Shown piece by piece: positions 8,398 through 15,401 of a stretch of DNA of 64,000 nucleotides. Below the pieces are notes generated by a model. The model saw nothing but the letters and a program-made list of their open reading frames with translations. It was not told the origin of the DNA and did no database searches. Made by a program: the position numbers and the translations under genes. How positions within the stretch are numbered: position 1 is the first letter of the stretch; the number at the start of each line of letters is the position of its first letter. Origin of the DNA: Streptomyces cinnabarinus (GTDB lineage Bacteria > Actinomycetota > Actinomycetes > Streptomycetales > Streptomycetaceae); NCBI RefSeq assembly GCF_027270315.1, contig NZ_CP114413.1:6944001-7008000 (forward strand), written 5' to 3'.

Positions 8398-9932
8398 CCG
8401 AGGTCCCTGAAGTCCCGCACCCGCTCCGCCGTTTCCTCGGCGAGCTCCCGTTGGCTCTGCATGCCCTGTCCCGAGAGCTCGCCGAGTATCGCGTCGGCCG
8501 CGGCGAGCAGGGTGCGAGCCTCCTCCGGGAGGTCGGCGTCGACGAGGGCCCGGGTCAGGGCGTAGTGCTCCCTGGCTATGAAGCGGCCGAAGTTCACCTG
8601 GTCCCAGTACCTCAGGGAGTCGTCGCCGGGGTCGGCCAGGAGGGTGCGTATCGCGGCCAATGTGCCGATGGCCTGCGGAAGTTGCCCGCAGACCCGCTCC
8701 AGCCGGGCCTGGTCGAGACGCCCCGAGATCCGGTCCCACGCCGTCTCCTGGAGGGTGACGTGCAAGCGCCGGGCGCGCAGCGCCTGAGCGAGGTCGCCCG
8801 CCTGTTCCAACTCGACGGCCAGCCCGCTGATCCGGGACATCTCCAGCCGGGTCGGATCACCGGGCCGCCGCAGGACGCTCTGGTCCAGGAAGACCTCGTC
8901 CAGCGCGCGGATCAGTGCCACCCGGGCCAGCTCGGTCAGGCCCTGGTCCAGGGCGAGTTCGGTCCAGGTCGCCAGTGGTTCGTCGGCCGGGTCGGTGCCG
9001 AACATGCACTCGTCCAGCTCCTCGGCCCAGCGCAGCAGCTCAGCGGCGTCCGCGCCCGGCTCGGGGATCTCGCTGAGGCCGCAGTGCGTGTCGTAGTCCG
9101 TCTCCCGGACCTCGTACAGCAGCGGAAGATCGCCGATGTCTCCGTACCGCCCCACGAGGACCGCGGCGAGCCGCAGTTCGTCCGTCATCGACGACTCGGT
9201 CTCGCGCCGGAGCAGATACCGCAGCAGCTCCAGATCTCCGTCCGCCCGGTCGAACTGCGCGGCCCGCAGGGCGAGCCGACGCCGTACGGGATCCCCGGCC
9301 ACCGGGTCCCAGCCGGCGGGGTCGCTCGTCCGCAGCAGGGCCAGATCCGCGCGGCCTCGGGCGAGCACCGGTTCCCACAGTGGTGGGCGTGGGTGTTCGT
9401 CCAGCAGCCGGTGGGCGAAGCCCTCGTCCTCGGTGAGCAGCAGGAAGTCGGGTTCCGTGCGCAGAAGAGCCGTGTGCAGCAGGGTCACCAGCTCGACCGG
9501 GGAACGCTCGGGAAAGCCCAGGGCGGCACGGAGCTCGGCCCGGGTCTCGTCGAGGCTGCAGTCCTCGCGCATCTCCTCCTCGGCCTGCGCGACCCGCGCG
9601 AGGATCACCTCCTCGCCGTCCAGCGGCGACAGGTCCACGAAGTCGAACCAGCAGGGCAGGCCGAGCACCACCTGGAGCGCCTCCTCGACACTGGAGCCGA
9701 TGATTCCGGCCCCGCCCTCGGAGTCGGCGTAGAGCATCGAGCCGTCCGCGCACACGAAGTACGTACCGCCCGCGCCCGTGCCCGCGACGACCTCTATCGG
9801 TCCGCCCGAGGCGAGGCGGACCGGCTCGCCATGGCCGTGGTCGGCACGGCTCAGGTCGAACTCGAAGGGGAACGCGGCCAGTTCGGCCAGGCGCGGGTTC
9901 TGCCGCAGCGTTCGCAGCGCGTGATCGGTCAT
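8394..9932 (-). CDS. Hypothetical protein with SUKH-like N-terminal region
   Basis: A 512-residue protein of unknown function. The start MTDHALRTLR at 9932 was chosen over an 18-residue upstream extension. The N-terminal 110 residues contain GGTYFVCADGSMLYADSEG followed by a VLGLPCWFDF segment, a pattern resembling SMI1/KNR4 (SUKH) immunity-type domains, which often mention the state of a glycine-rich beta sheet; this resemblance is tentative. The rest (about 120-510) is mainly amphipathic helix rich in Leu, Ala, Glu and Arg, like helical solenoid or TPR proteins. No signal peptide or membrane segment is seen. It is convergent with geosmin synthase with a 4-base overlap. It is not recognisably part of an operon. 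Stand-alone SUKH proteins in actinomycetes often act as toxin immunity proteins, but nothing toxin-like is adjacent. Confidence 0.7.
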   Translation of the reverse strand: MTDHALRTLRQNPRLAELAAFPFEFDLSRADHGHGEPVRLASGGPIEVVAGTGAGGTYFVCADGSMLYADSEGGAGIIGSSVEEALQVVLGLPCWFDFVDLSPLDGEEVILARVAQAEEEMREDCSLDETRAELRAALGFPERSPVELVTLLHTALLRTEPDFLLLTEDEGFAHRLLDEHPRPPLWEPVLARGRADLALLRTSDPAGWDPVAGDPVRRRLALRAAQFDRADGDLELLRYLLRRETESSMTDELRLAAVLVGRYGDIGDLPLLYEVRETDYDTHCGLSEIPEPGADAAELLRWAEELDECMFGTDPADEPLATWTELALDQGLTELARVALIRALDEVFLDQSVLRRPGDPTRLEMSRISGLAVELEQAGDLAQALRARRLHVTLQETAWDRISGRLDQARLERVCGQLPQAIGTLAAIRTLLADPGDDSLRYWDQVNFGRFIAREHYALTRALVDADLPEEARTLLAAADAILGELSGQGMQSQRELAEETAERVRDFRDLG

Positions 9933-9963
9933 GTCACAGAACGTAACAGGCGCCACTGACAAC

Positions 9964-10023
9964 GGGCCTCGCCAGCCCTCTCGCACGGCCTCGCCAGCCC
10001 CCTCACCGGGCCTCGCCCGCCCT
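9964..10023. repeat. Three imperfect ~20-bp direct repeats
   Basis: Between two minus-strand genes, the core GGCCTCGCC(A/C)GCCC occurs three times (starting near 9965, 9987 and 10009). It lies immediately downstream of the amidotransferase stop and upstream of the 512-residue protein. No inverted repeat or terminator is evident in it, and it may simply be slippage-prone GC-rich sequence. Confidence 0.45.
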
Positions 10024-10025
10024 CG

Positions 10026-10739
10026 TCACACGGGCTGACCCGCGTGTTCCACGGCTGCCCTGGCCCACGCCGTGACCATCGGGTGCGGGCGGGAGCCGTC
10101 GCCGGACAGCTCCGGCTGGAAGAGCGAGGCCAGGAAGAAGGGGTGGCCGGGCAGTTCGGCGATCCGGACCTGGCCGTCCTCGTCGCGCCCGGAGAAGCGC
10201 AGGCCGTGCGCGCTCAGGGCGTCGAGGCGGCGCGAGGGACCGTAGGCGCAGAAGTACCGCTCGACCGTCCGCTCCGCGCCGATCACGGACCACGCCAGCG
10301 AGTCCGGCTCGACCACCACCACGCCCTCGTGGCCCACCAGCGAACAGGCCAGCGGCTCGATCAGCGGGTCCTCGGCGGCCGGGTCGGTCTCGGCGTGCGC
10401 CGCGTCGGTGAGGCCGCAGACATGGCGGGCGAACTCCAGCAGCGCGTGCTGGAACCCGGCGCAGGTCCCGAGGAAGGGGATGCCCCGCTCGCGTGCGGTG
10501 CGGATCGCCGCGAGCACACCGGCCTCGCTGCGGTACGGGCTGCCCGGCACCACCCACACCGCGTCGAAGCCGTCCACGGCGCCCGGCTCGCCCGCCTGCT
10601 CGGACGGGATCCAGTAGGCGTCCAGGAGCAGCCGCTCACGGGCGGCGAGGGCGTCGAGGAGCTGGGGGATGCGGGTGTGCGACACGACATTGGGGGAGCG
10701 GTCGCCGACCAGGGCGATCCGCGCGAGGGTCTCGGTCAT
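10026..10739 (-). CDS. Class I glutamine amidotransferase-like protein (CTP synthase C-terminal type)
   Basis: A 237-residue stand-alone protein resembling the glutaminase half of CTP synthase (PyrG). It opens with a PyrG-like IALVGDRSPNVVSHTRIPQ segment and has the nucleophile turn GTCAGFQHALLEFAR near residue 95. Near the C terminus, where PyrG has F-H-P-E, this protein reads F-Q-P-E, so the Cys and Glu are present but the triad His is replaced by Gln. It may therefore bind a ligand or act on something other than glutamine, or use another base. Start at 10739 was preferred to 10748 because AGGA is correctly spaced for it. It is divergent from the LysR gene, 87 bases away, a common sign of regulation by that LysR protein. 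Confidence 0.75.
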   Translation of the reverse strand: MTETLARIALVGDRSPNVVSHTRIPQLLDALAARERLLLDAYWIPSEQAGEPGAVDGFDAVWVVPGSPYRSEAGVLAAIRTARERGIPFLGTCAGFQHALLEFARHVCGLTDAAHAETDPAAEDPLIEPLACSLVGHEGVVVVEPDSLAWSVIGAERTVERYFCAYGPSRRLDALSAHGLRFSGRDEDGQVRIAELPGHPFFLASLFQPELSGDGSRPHPMVTAWARAAVEHAGQPV

Positions 10740-10826
10740 GCCGTTCATCCTGGGCGCCACGCGAGTTCACGTCCAACGATGATTGCTGCACCCCCGATAA
10801 GCAGAGCTGATGCGATGCTGGTGGCC

Positions 10827-11711
10827 ATGGACCCGCATCTGCTGCGCACCTATGTCACCGTCGCCCGCCTCGCCTCCTTCTCCGAGGCCGCCCGCGAACT
10901 CGGCTACACCCAGTCGGCGGTGTCCCAGCACATCGCGGCCCTCGAACAGGACCTCGGCGCCCCGCTCCTCACCCGCCGCCCGGTCGCGCCCACCGCGGCG
11001 GGCGAGCGCCTGCTGGAGCACGCGGGCCCGCTGCTGCTGCGCCTGGACGCGGCCCGCGCCGACGTCGTACGGCTGGCCGCCGCGCCCGCCCACGGGCTGA
11101 CGCTCGCCGCCGCGCCGACCGCCCTCGGACCCCGGGTCCTCGCTGCGCTCCCGGCCGCCGGGGTGACCCTGAAGGTGCTGACCCGGGACGCGATCCCGGC
11201 CGCCGTCGCCACGGGCGGCGCCGACCTGGGACTCGTCGACGGCCTGGCCGCCCCGAGCGATCCGCTGCGGCTGCCCGACGTGGCACCGCTGACCACGCGC
11301 GGGGCGGGCGAGGAACCGGTGTGCGTGCTGCTGCCCGCGGCACACCCGCTGGCCCGGCGCCCCAATCTGCGTCTCGGTGAACTCGTCGACGCCCGCTGGC
11401 TGGACGCCCCCGACGCGGGTCTGCCGCTCGCCCAACTCCGCGCGGCGGGCGGTGGCCACGGCTTCCGCCCGGCCCTGCGCTACGAGGGCACCGACCTGCG
11501 CGTCCTCACCGCGCTGGCCGTCGCGGGCCACGGTCTGACCCTGCTGCCCCGCACGGCCGCGACCGGGGTGCCGGGCGGGGTCGCCGTACCGGTCACCGAT
11601 CCCCGGCTCGTCCACCGCGCGGAACTGGTGCACGCGGGCGCACTCCAGGGCGCGGCACGGGAGCTGGCGGTCGCGCTGACGTCCGAGGAGGGGTCTGGCT
11701 TCCGCTCCTGA
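10827..11711 (+). CDS. LysR-family transcriptional regulator
   Basis: A 294-residue regulator. The N-terminal winged helix-turn-helix is clear: LLRTYVTVARLASFSEAARELGYTQ and QSAVSQHIAALEQDLGAPL. A periplasmic-binding-like effector domain follows (about 90-290), with the usual ELVDARWLDAPD hinge-like segment. ATG 10827 gives the family-typical start MDPHLLRTY; another ATG four codons upstream is possible. The gene is divergent from the amidotransferase-like gene, which is its most likely target. The final codons GFRS plus stop are part of an 18-bp tandem repeat that continues past the gene end, so the C terminus may vary between strains. Confidence 0.9.
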   Translation: MDPHLLRTYVTVARLASFSEAARELGYTQSAVSQHIAALEQDLGAPLLTRRPVAPTAAGERLLEHAGPLLLRLDAARADVVRLAAAPAHGLTLAAAPTALGPRVLAALPAAGVTLKVLTRDAIPAAVATGGADLGLVDGLAAPSDPLRLPDVAPLTTRGAGEEPVCVLLPAAHPLARRPNLRLGELVDARWLDAPDAGLPLAQLRAAGGGHGFRPALRYEGTDLRVLTALAVAGHGLTLLPRTAATGVPGGVAVPVTDPRLVHRAELVHAGALQGAARELAVALTSEEGSGFRS

Positions 11712-11769
11712 CCGGGCTTCCGCTCCTGACCGGGCCTCCGCACCTGAAGCTTCCGCTTCTGACCGGGCG
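11697..11769 (+). repeat. Four-copy ~18-bp tandem repeat spanning a stop codon
   Basis: GGCTTCCGCTCCTGACCG occurs as two perfect adjacent copies (11697-11714 and 11715-11732), followed by two degenerate copies (GGCCTCCGCACCTGAA and GCTTCCGCTTCTGACCGG) to 11769. The first copy encodes the last four residues (GFRS) and the TGA of the LysR gene, and each later perfect copy repeats that in-frame stop. Confidence 0.8.
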
Positions 11770-11861
11770 TCAGTCTCACTCGTTCGTGGCAGGTCGTGCG
11801 CCGGCGCCCCGGGTAGTCCTCAGCCGGAGCCGAACCGTAGTCCGCCAGCCGGAGGCGATGC

Positions 11862-12470
11862 ATGGAACACACCGCGCTGCGTCCCAAGCCGATGCCCGGC
11901 CAGGAGCCCGCCGGCTCCCCCCGCAAGGCAGCCGCCCGCCGCCCGCACGCCGCGCGCCGGCGCGGACGCCGGCTCACGACCCTGCTGTTCGCCCTGTTCG
12001 TCGGCACGGTCCTGGTGCTGTCCGGCGTCGGCCTCGGCACCGTCGGCGCCACCGTGATCGGCATGAGCAGACTCGCCGAACTCCAGCAGGCCGGGCAGGG
12101 GGCGACGACGGCGGCGCCGGGCGCCCGCGCCCACGGCGCCCCCTCCGCCTCGCTCGGGCCCCGGCCCACCCTGTCCGCGACGCCCGGCCCGGCGCCCGCG
12201 CCCGCCGGTGCGACCCTCGGCGTGGAGGCGGTGGACGCCGAGAAGGCCGGCGCCCGGGTCGTCGGTGTCCACGTGCCCGGCCCCGGCTACTCGGCGGGGC
12301 TGGTCCGCGGCGACATCCTCCTCGTCTTCGGCCGGACCCGGATCGACACCGCCGCCGACCTCGCCCGCGCGGTGGCCGACGCCGAGCCCGGCAGCGAGGT
12401 CACCCTGACCGTGCGTCATGCGAGCGGCGGCTACCAGCAGCTCACCGTGGTTCCGGGGGTCGTCACCTGA
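11862..12470 (+). CDS. Single-pass membrane protein with C-terminal PDZ domain
   Basis: A 202-residue protein. A basic, Pro/Ala-rich cytoplasmic segment (1-38) is followed by one transmembrane helix (about 39-70), an Ala/Pro/Gly-rich linker (80-115) and a PDZ domain (about 118-202). The PDZ domain has the typical pattern LGVEAV, AGLVRGDILLVFGRTRI and EVTLTVRHASG. In actinobacteria PDZ domains usually sit on HtrA-type serine proteases, but no protease domain is present here and none is encoded next to it. It may be an adaptor that recruits a protein or peptide end outside the membrane. The ATG at 11862 has only a weak ribosome binding site (GGAGG at 11851-11855, close to it). No partner is evident. 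Confidence 0.8.
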   Translation: MEHTALRPKPMPGQEPAGSPRKAAARRPHAARRRGRRLTTLLFALFVGTVLVLSGVGLGTVGATVIGMSRLAELQQAGQGATTAAPGARAHGAPSASLGPRPTLSATPGPAPAPAGATLGVEAVDAEKAGARVVGVHVPGPGYSAGLVRGDILLVFGRTRIDTAADLARAVADAEPGSEVTLTVRHASGGYQQLTVVPGVVT

Positions 12471-12539
12471 CCGGTCCGGGATCCGGTCTCCCGACCGCGC
12501 CGGGAAAACCCCTGTCCCCACGGGCCCGTCCCGGCCACC

Positions 12540-13172
12540 ATGACCCCCATGCTGACCACTCTCGTCGCCTTCCTGGGCGCCTGCACCCTGGTGGCCGCCT
12601 CGCCGGGACCCAGCACCGTCCTGATCATCCGGCAGTCCCTGCACAGCCGCCGCTCCGGCTTCCTGACCGTGCTCGGCAACGAGACCGGCGTCTTCGTCTG
12701 GGGCGTGGTCGCCGCCTTCGGCCTCACCGCCCTGCTCACGGCCTCCGAGGTGGCGTACGACGTGATGCGCGTCGTCGGCGCGGTCGTCCTCGTCGGCTTC
12801 GGCGTCCAGACCCTGCGCGCGGCCCGCCGCAGCCGGGAGGAACCCGAGAACGAGGCCGCGCCGGATGGCGCCCGCAGCGGCTGGGCCTCCTACCGCGCGG
12901 GGCTGCTGCTCAACCTCGCCAACCCCAAGGCGGCCGTCTTCGCCCTGTCCTTCCTGCCGCAGTTCGTCCCCGACGGCGCACCCCACCTGCCGGCCATGGT
13001 CGGCCTGGCCGCGCTCTGGGCGGTCTACGAGATCGGCTACTACGGCCTGTACGTGTGGTTCGTCGGCCGGATGAAGAGCCTGCTGTCCCGCGCGGGGGTG
13101 CGCCGACGCCTTGAACAGGTGTCCGGAGGCGTCCTGCTGCTCCTCGGCGTCCGCATGGCCCTGGAGGGCTGA
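12540..13172 (+). CDS. LysE/RhtB-family amino acid exporter
   Basis: A 210-residue integral membrane protein with about six hydrophobic helices. It contains the family's N-terminal PGPSTVLIIRQSL motif (residues 22-34) and the central GLLLNLANPKAAVFALSFLPQF segment (near 120-140) with its conserved Asn-Pro-Lys. LysE/RhtB proteins export basic amino acids, homoserine, threonine, or other small metabolites using the proton gradient. It stands 69 bases after the PDZ gene and 95 bases before the M24 peptidase gene in the same direction. Coupling with a dipeptidase would make physiological sense (export of amino acids released from peptides), but that is speculation. Substrate not deducible. Confidence 0.9.
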   Translation: MTPMLTTLVAFLGACTLVAASPGPSTVLIIRQSLHSRRSGFLTVLGNETGVFVWGVVAAFGLTALLTASEVAYDVMRVVGAVVLVGFGVQTLRAARRSREEPENEAAPDGARSGWASYRAGLLLNLANPKAAVFALSFLPQFVPDGAPHLPAMVGLAALWAVYEIGYYGLYVWFVGRMKSLLSRAGVRRRLEQVSGGVLLLLGVRMALEG

Positions 13173-13267
13173 GAGTCCGGGCAAGAGTGCCGACCGGCTC
13201 GCGCCGCCCCCGCCGTCCGGGCAGGATGCTGCCCGTAGTCACCTTCACCCCGCCCAGGGAGGCCCGG

Positions 13268-14395
13268 ATGACCGCTCGTACGCCCGCTCCCTTCACCGCC
13301 GACGACTACCGCGCCCGTATGGAGCGCGCCGCGCGGGCGGCCGCCGACGCCGGTCTGGCCGGGCTGCTCGTCGCCCCCGGCCCCGACCTGGTCTGGCTCA
13401 CCGGCTACGCGCCCACGGCCGTCACCGAACGGCTCACCCTGCTGGTCCTCGTCCCCGGCCAGGACACGGCCCTGATCGTCCCCGCGCTGGAGGCCCCCGA
13501 CGCCGCCAAGGCGGCCGGCGCGCCCGCGCTGACCCTGCGCGACTGGACCGACGGCAAGGACCCCTACGCCGCCACCGCGGCCCTGCTGGACTCCGGCGGC
13601 CGGTTCGGCATCAGCGACAACGCCTGGGCCATGCATCTGCTGGGCCTCGCGCACACCCTGCCCGGCTCCTCCTACGCCTCCCTCACCGAGGCGCTGCCGA
13701 TGCTCCGCGCGGTCAAGGACGCGGCGGAACTGGAGCGGCTGGCGGCGGCGGGCGCTGCCGCGGACGCGACGTACGAGGAGATCCGGAAGGTTTCCTTCGC
13801 CGGGCGCCACGAGTCCGAGGTCGCCGCGGACCTGGCCCGGCTGCTGCGCGAGCACGGCCACAGCACGGTCGACTTCACCATCGTCGCCTCCGGCCCGAAC
13901 GGCGCCAACCCGCACCACGAGGCGGGCGACCGCGTCATCGAGCGCGGCGACATGGTCGTCCTCGACTTCGGTGGCCTCCTGGGCGGCTACGGCTCCGACA
14001 CCTCCCGCACCGTCCACGTCGGGGAGCCGACCGAGGAGGAGCGCCGGGTGCACGACATCGTGCGCGAGGCCCAGGAGGCGGGCTTCCGCGCGGTACGGCC
14101 CGGCGGGGCGTGCCAGGAGGTCGACCGGGCCGCCCGCGCGGTGATCACGGACGCCGGGTACGGCGAGTACTTCATCCACCGCACCGGGCACGGCATCGGC
14201 GTCACCACGCACGAGCCGCCGTACATGATCGAGGGCGAGGAACAGCCCTTGGTGCCCGGCATGTGCTTCTCGGTGGAGCCCGGCATCTATCTGCCCGGGC
14301 GGTTCGGGGTCCGGATCGAGGACATCGTCACGGTCACCGAGGACGGCGGCCGACGCCTCAACGAGACCACCCGCGAGATGGTCATAGTGGACTGA
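13268..14395 (+). CDS. M24 metallopeptidase (Xaa-Pro dipeptidase/aminopeptidase-like)
   Basis: A 375-residue cytoplasmic peptidase. The start MTARTPAPFTADDY at 13268 follows GGGAGG. The N-terminal creatinase-like domain (1-145) is followed by the pita-bread catalytic domain. All five metal ligands are recognisable: Asp in VVLDFGG, Asp in GSDTSRT, His in TGHGIG, Glu in VEPGIY and Glu in RIEDIV. The HHEAGD segment supplies the usual catalytic His. Such enzymes cleave Xaa-Pro bonds with two Mn or Co ions, recycling proline-containing peptides. The length matches stand-alone prolidase-like enzymes of actinobacteria (about 370). It is followed at 52 bases by the kinase-fold gene. Confidence 0.92.
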   Translation: MTARTPAPFTADDYRARMERAARAAADAGLAGLLVAPGPDLVWLTGYAPTAVTERLTLLVLVPGQDTALIVPALEAPDAAKAAGAPALTLRDWTDGKDPYAATAALLDSGGRFGISDNAWAMHLLGLAHTLPGSSYASLTEALPMLRAVKDAAELERLAAAGAAADATYEEIRKVSFAGRHESEVAADLARLLREHGHSTVDFTIVASGPNGANPHHEAGDRVIERGDMVVLDFGGLLGGYGSDTSRTVHVGEPTEEERRVHDIVREAQEAGFRAVRPGGACQEVDRAARAVITDAGYGEYFIHRTGHGIGVTTHEPPYMIEGEEQPLVPGMCFSVEPGIYLPGRFGVRIEDIVTVTEDGGRRLNETTREMVIVD

Positions 14396-14446
14396 GACGG
14401 TCTCCCAGCAGTTCCGGCACCCCTCCAGCGACCCACGGCGCGACCC

Positions 14447-15394
14447 ATGACCCAGGCACCGACACCCACCGCGGACACCGTCCGCAGACTGGTCCGTTCC
14501 CTGCTCAAGGAGGGCGCGGACGACTCCGCAGGACCCGAGGTCCGGCCCGTCGCCGAGGGCGGCGGACCCGCGACGTGGTGGGTCGGCGCCCGCCATGTGC
14601 TGCGGCTCGCACCTGACCGCGAGGGGGCCGTCCGGCAGCGCCGCGAGCTGCGGCTGCGCGACCTTGTGCGCGGCCATGTCCCGGTCGCCGTGCCGACGAG
14701 CGTCGCGCACGGCGAGTGGGCGCCCGGACTGAGCTACACGCTGGACACGAAGGTGCCCGGCGGCTCGGCCGAGGTGCACGACGTGTCCGCGGTCGGCGAG
14801 GCCGATCTCGCCGGACTGCTCACCGGCCTGCGCGACGTGCCCGTCCGGCAGGCCGAGTCCCTCGGCGTGCCGCGCACCGGCCCGCGCTCCCTGGAGGCGC
14901 TGCGCCGCAGCGCCGAGCGGGCCGCCGGACGCCTCGCCGCCGCCGACGAGTTCGACCCCGCCCGCATGCACCAGCTCACCCAGGCGGCCGCGGTCCAGCT
15001 CGCCGCCCAGCCCGCCACCGCCGTCCTCGTCCACCACGGCCTGACCGGCGAGCACCTCGTGGTGAGTGCCGACGGGCGGGTGCGCGGTGTGCTCGGCTGG
15101 ACCGACGCGGTCGTCGGGGACCCCGCCGAGGACATCGCCGGCCTGGCCCGCGCCGTCGGCTCCCCGGCCGCCGTCCGCGCCGCCACCCTGGCGGGTTACG
15201 GCGCCCGCCCGTGCCTCCGCGGCCTGTGGCTGGCCCGCTGCGACACGGTCCTCCACCTCGCCGAGGCCCTCGACGGCCCCGGCCGCACCCCGCTCCCGGA
15301 ACTGCGCCGCCGACTCGACCTGGCCTGGGAGGCGATCCTGCTGGAACGCGTGACCGAGCTGCGCGAGGACGGCGAAGCGGATGGTGGGTCCTGA
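14447..15394 (+). CDS. Aminoglycoside-phosphotransferase-fold protein with degenerate active site
   Basis: A 315-residue protein of the APH/choline-kinase fold. A nucleotide-binding-like N lobe (ATWWVGARHVLRLAPD) is followed by a helical C lobe. Where active members read H-G-D-x-x-x-x-N, this protein reads HHGLTGEHLVV (near residue 200), so the catalytic Asp and the Asn are both missing. The later metal-binding position survives as LGWTDAVVGDP. It may therefore be a pseudokinase or bind a substrate without phosphorylating it. It is downstream of the M24 peptidase in the same direction and convergent with treZ (7-base gap). Clinical-type aminoglycoside resistance is not indicated. The fold is likely; activity is doubtful. 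Confidence 0.75.
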   Translation: MTQAPTPTADTVRRLVRSLLKEGADDSAGPEVRPVAEGGGPATWWVGARHVLRLAPDREGAVRQRRELRLRDLVRGHVPVAVPTSVAHGEWAPGLSYTLDTKVPGGSAEVHDVSAVGEADLAGLLTGLRDVPVRQAESLGVPRTGPRSLEALRRSAERAAGRLAAADEFDPARMHQLTQAAAVQLAAQPATAVLVHHGLTGEHLVVSADGRVRGVLGWTDAVVGDPAEDIAGLARAVGSPAAVRAATLAGYGARPCLRGLWLARCDTVLHLAEALDGPGRTPLPELRRRLDLAWEAILLERVTELREDGEADGGS

Positions 15395-15401
15395 GCCCCG
15401 C

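Noticed and set aside
6178..8739. Long open frame (over 850 codons) on the minus strand across geosmin synthase
   Set aside because: It is antisense to a certain gene, has no family-like sequence and reflects high GC content, which removes stop codons.
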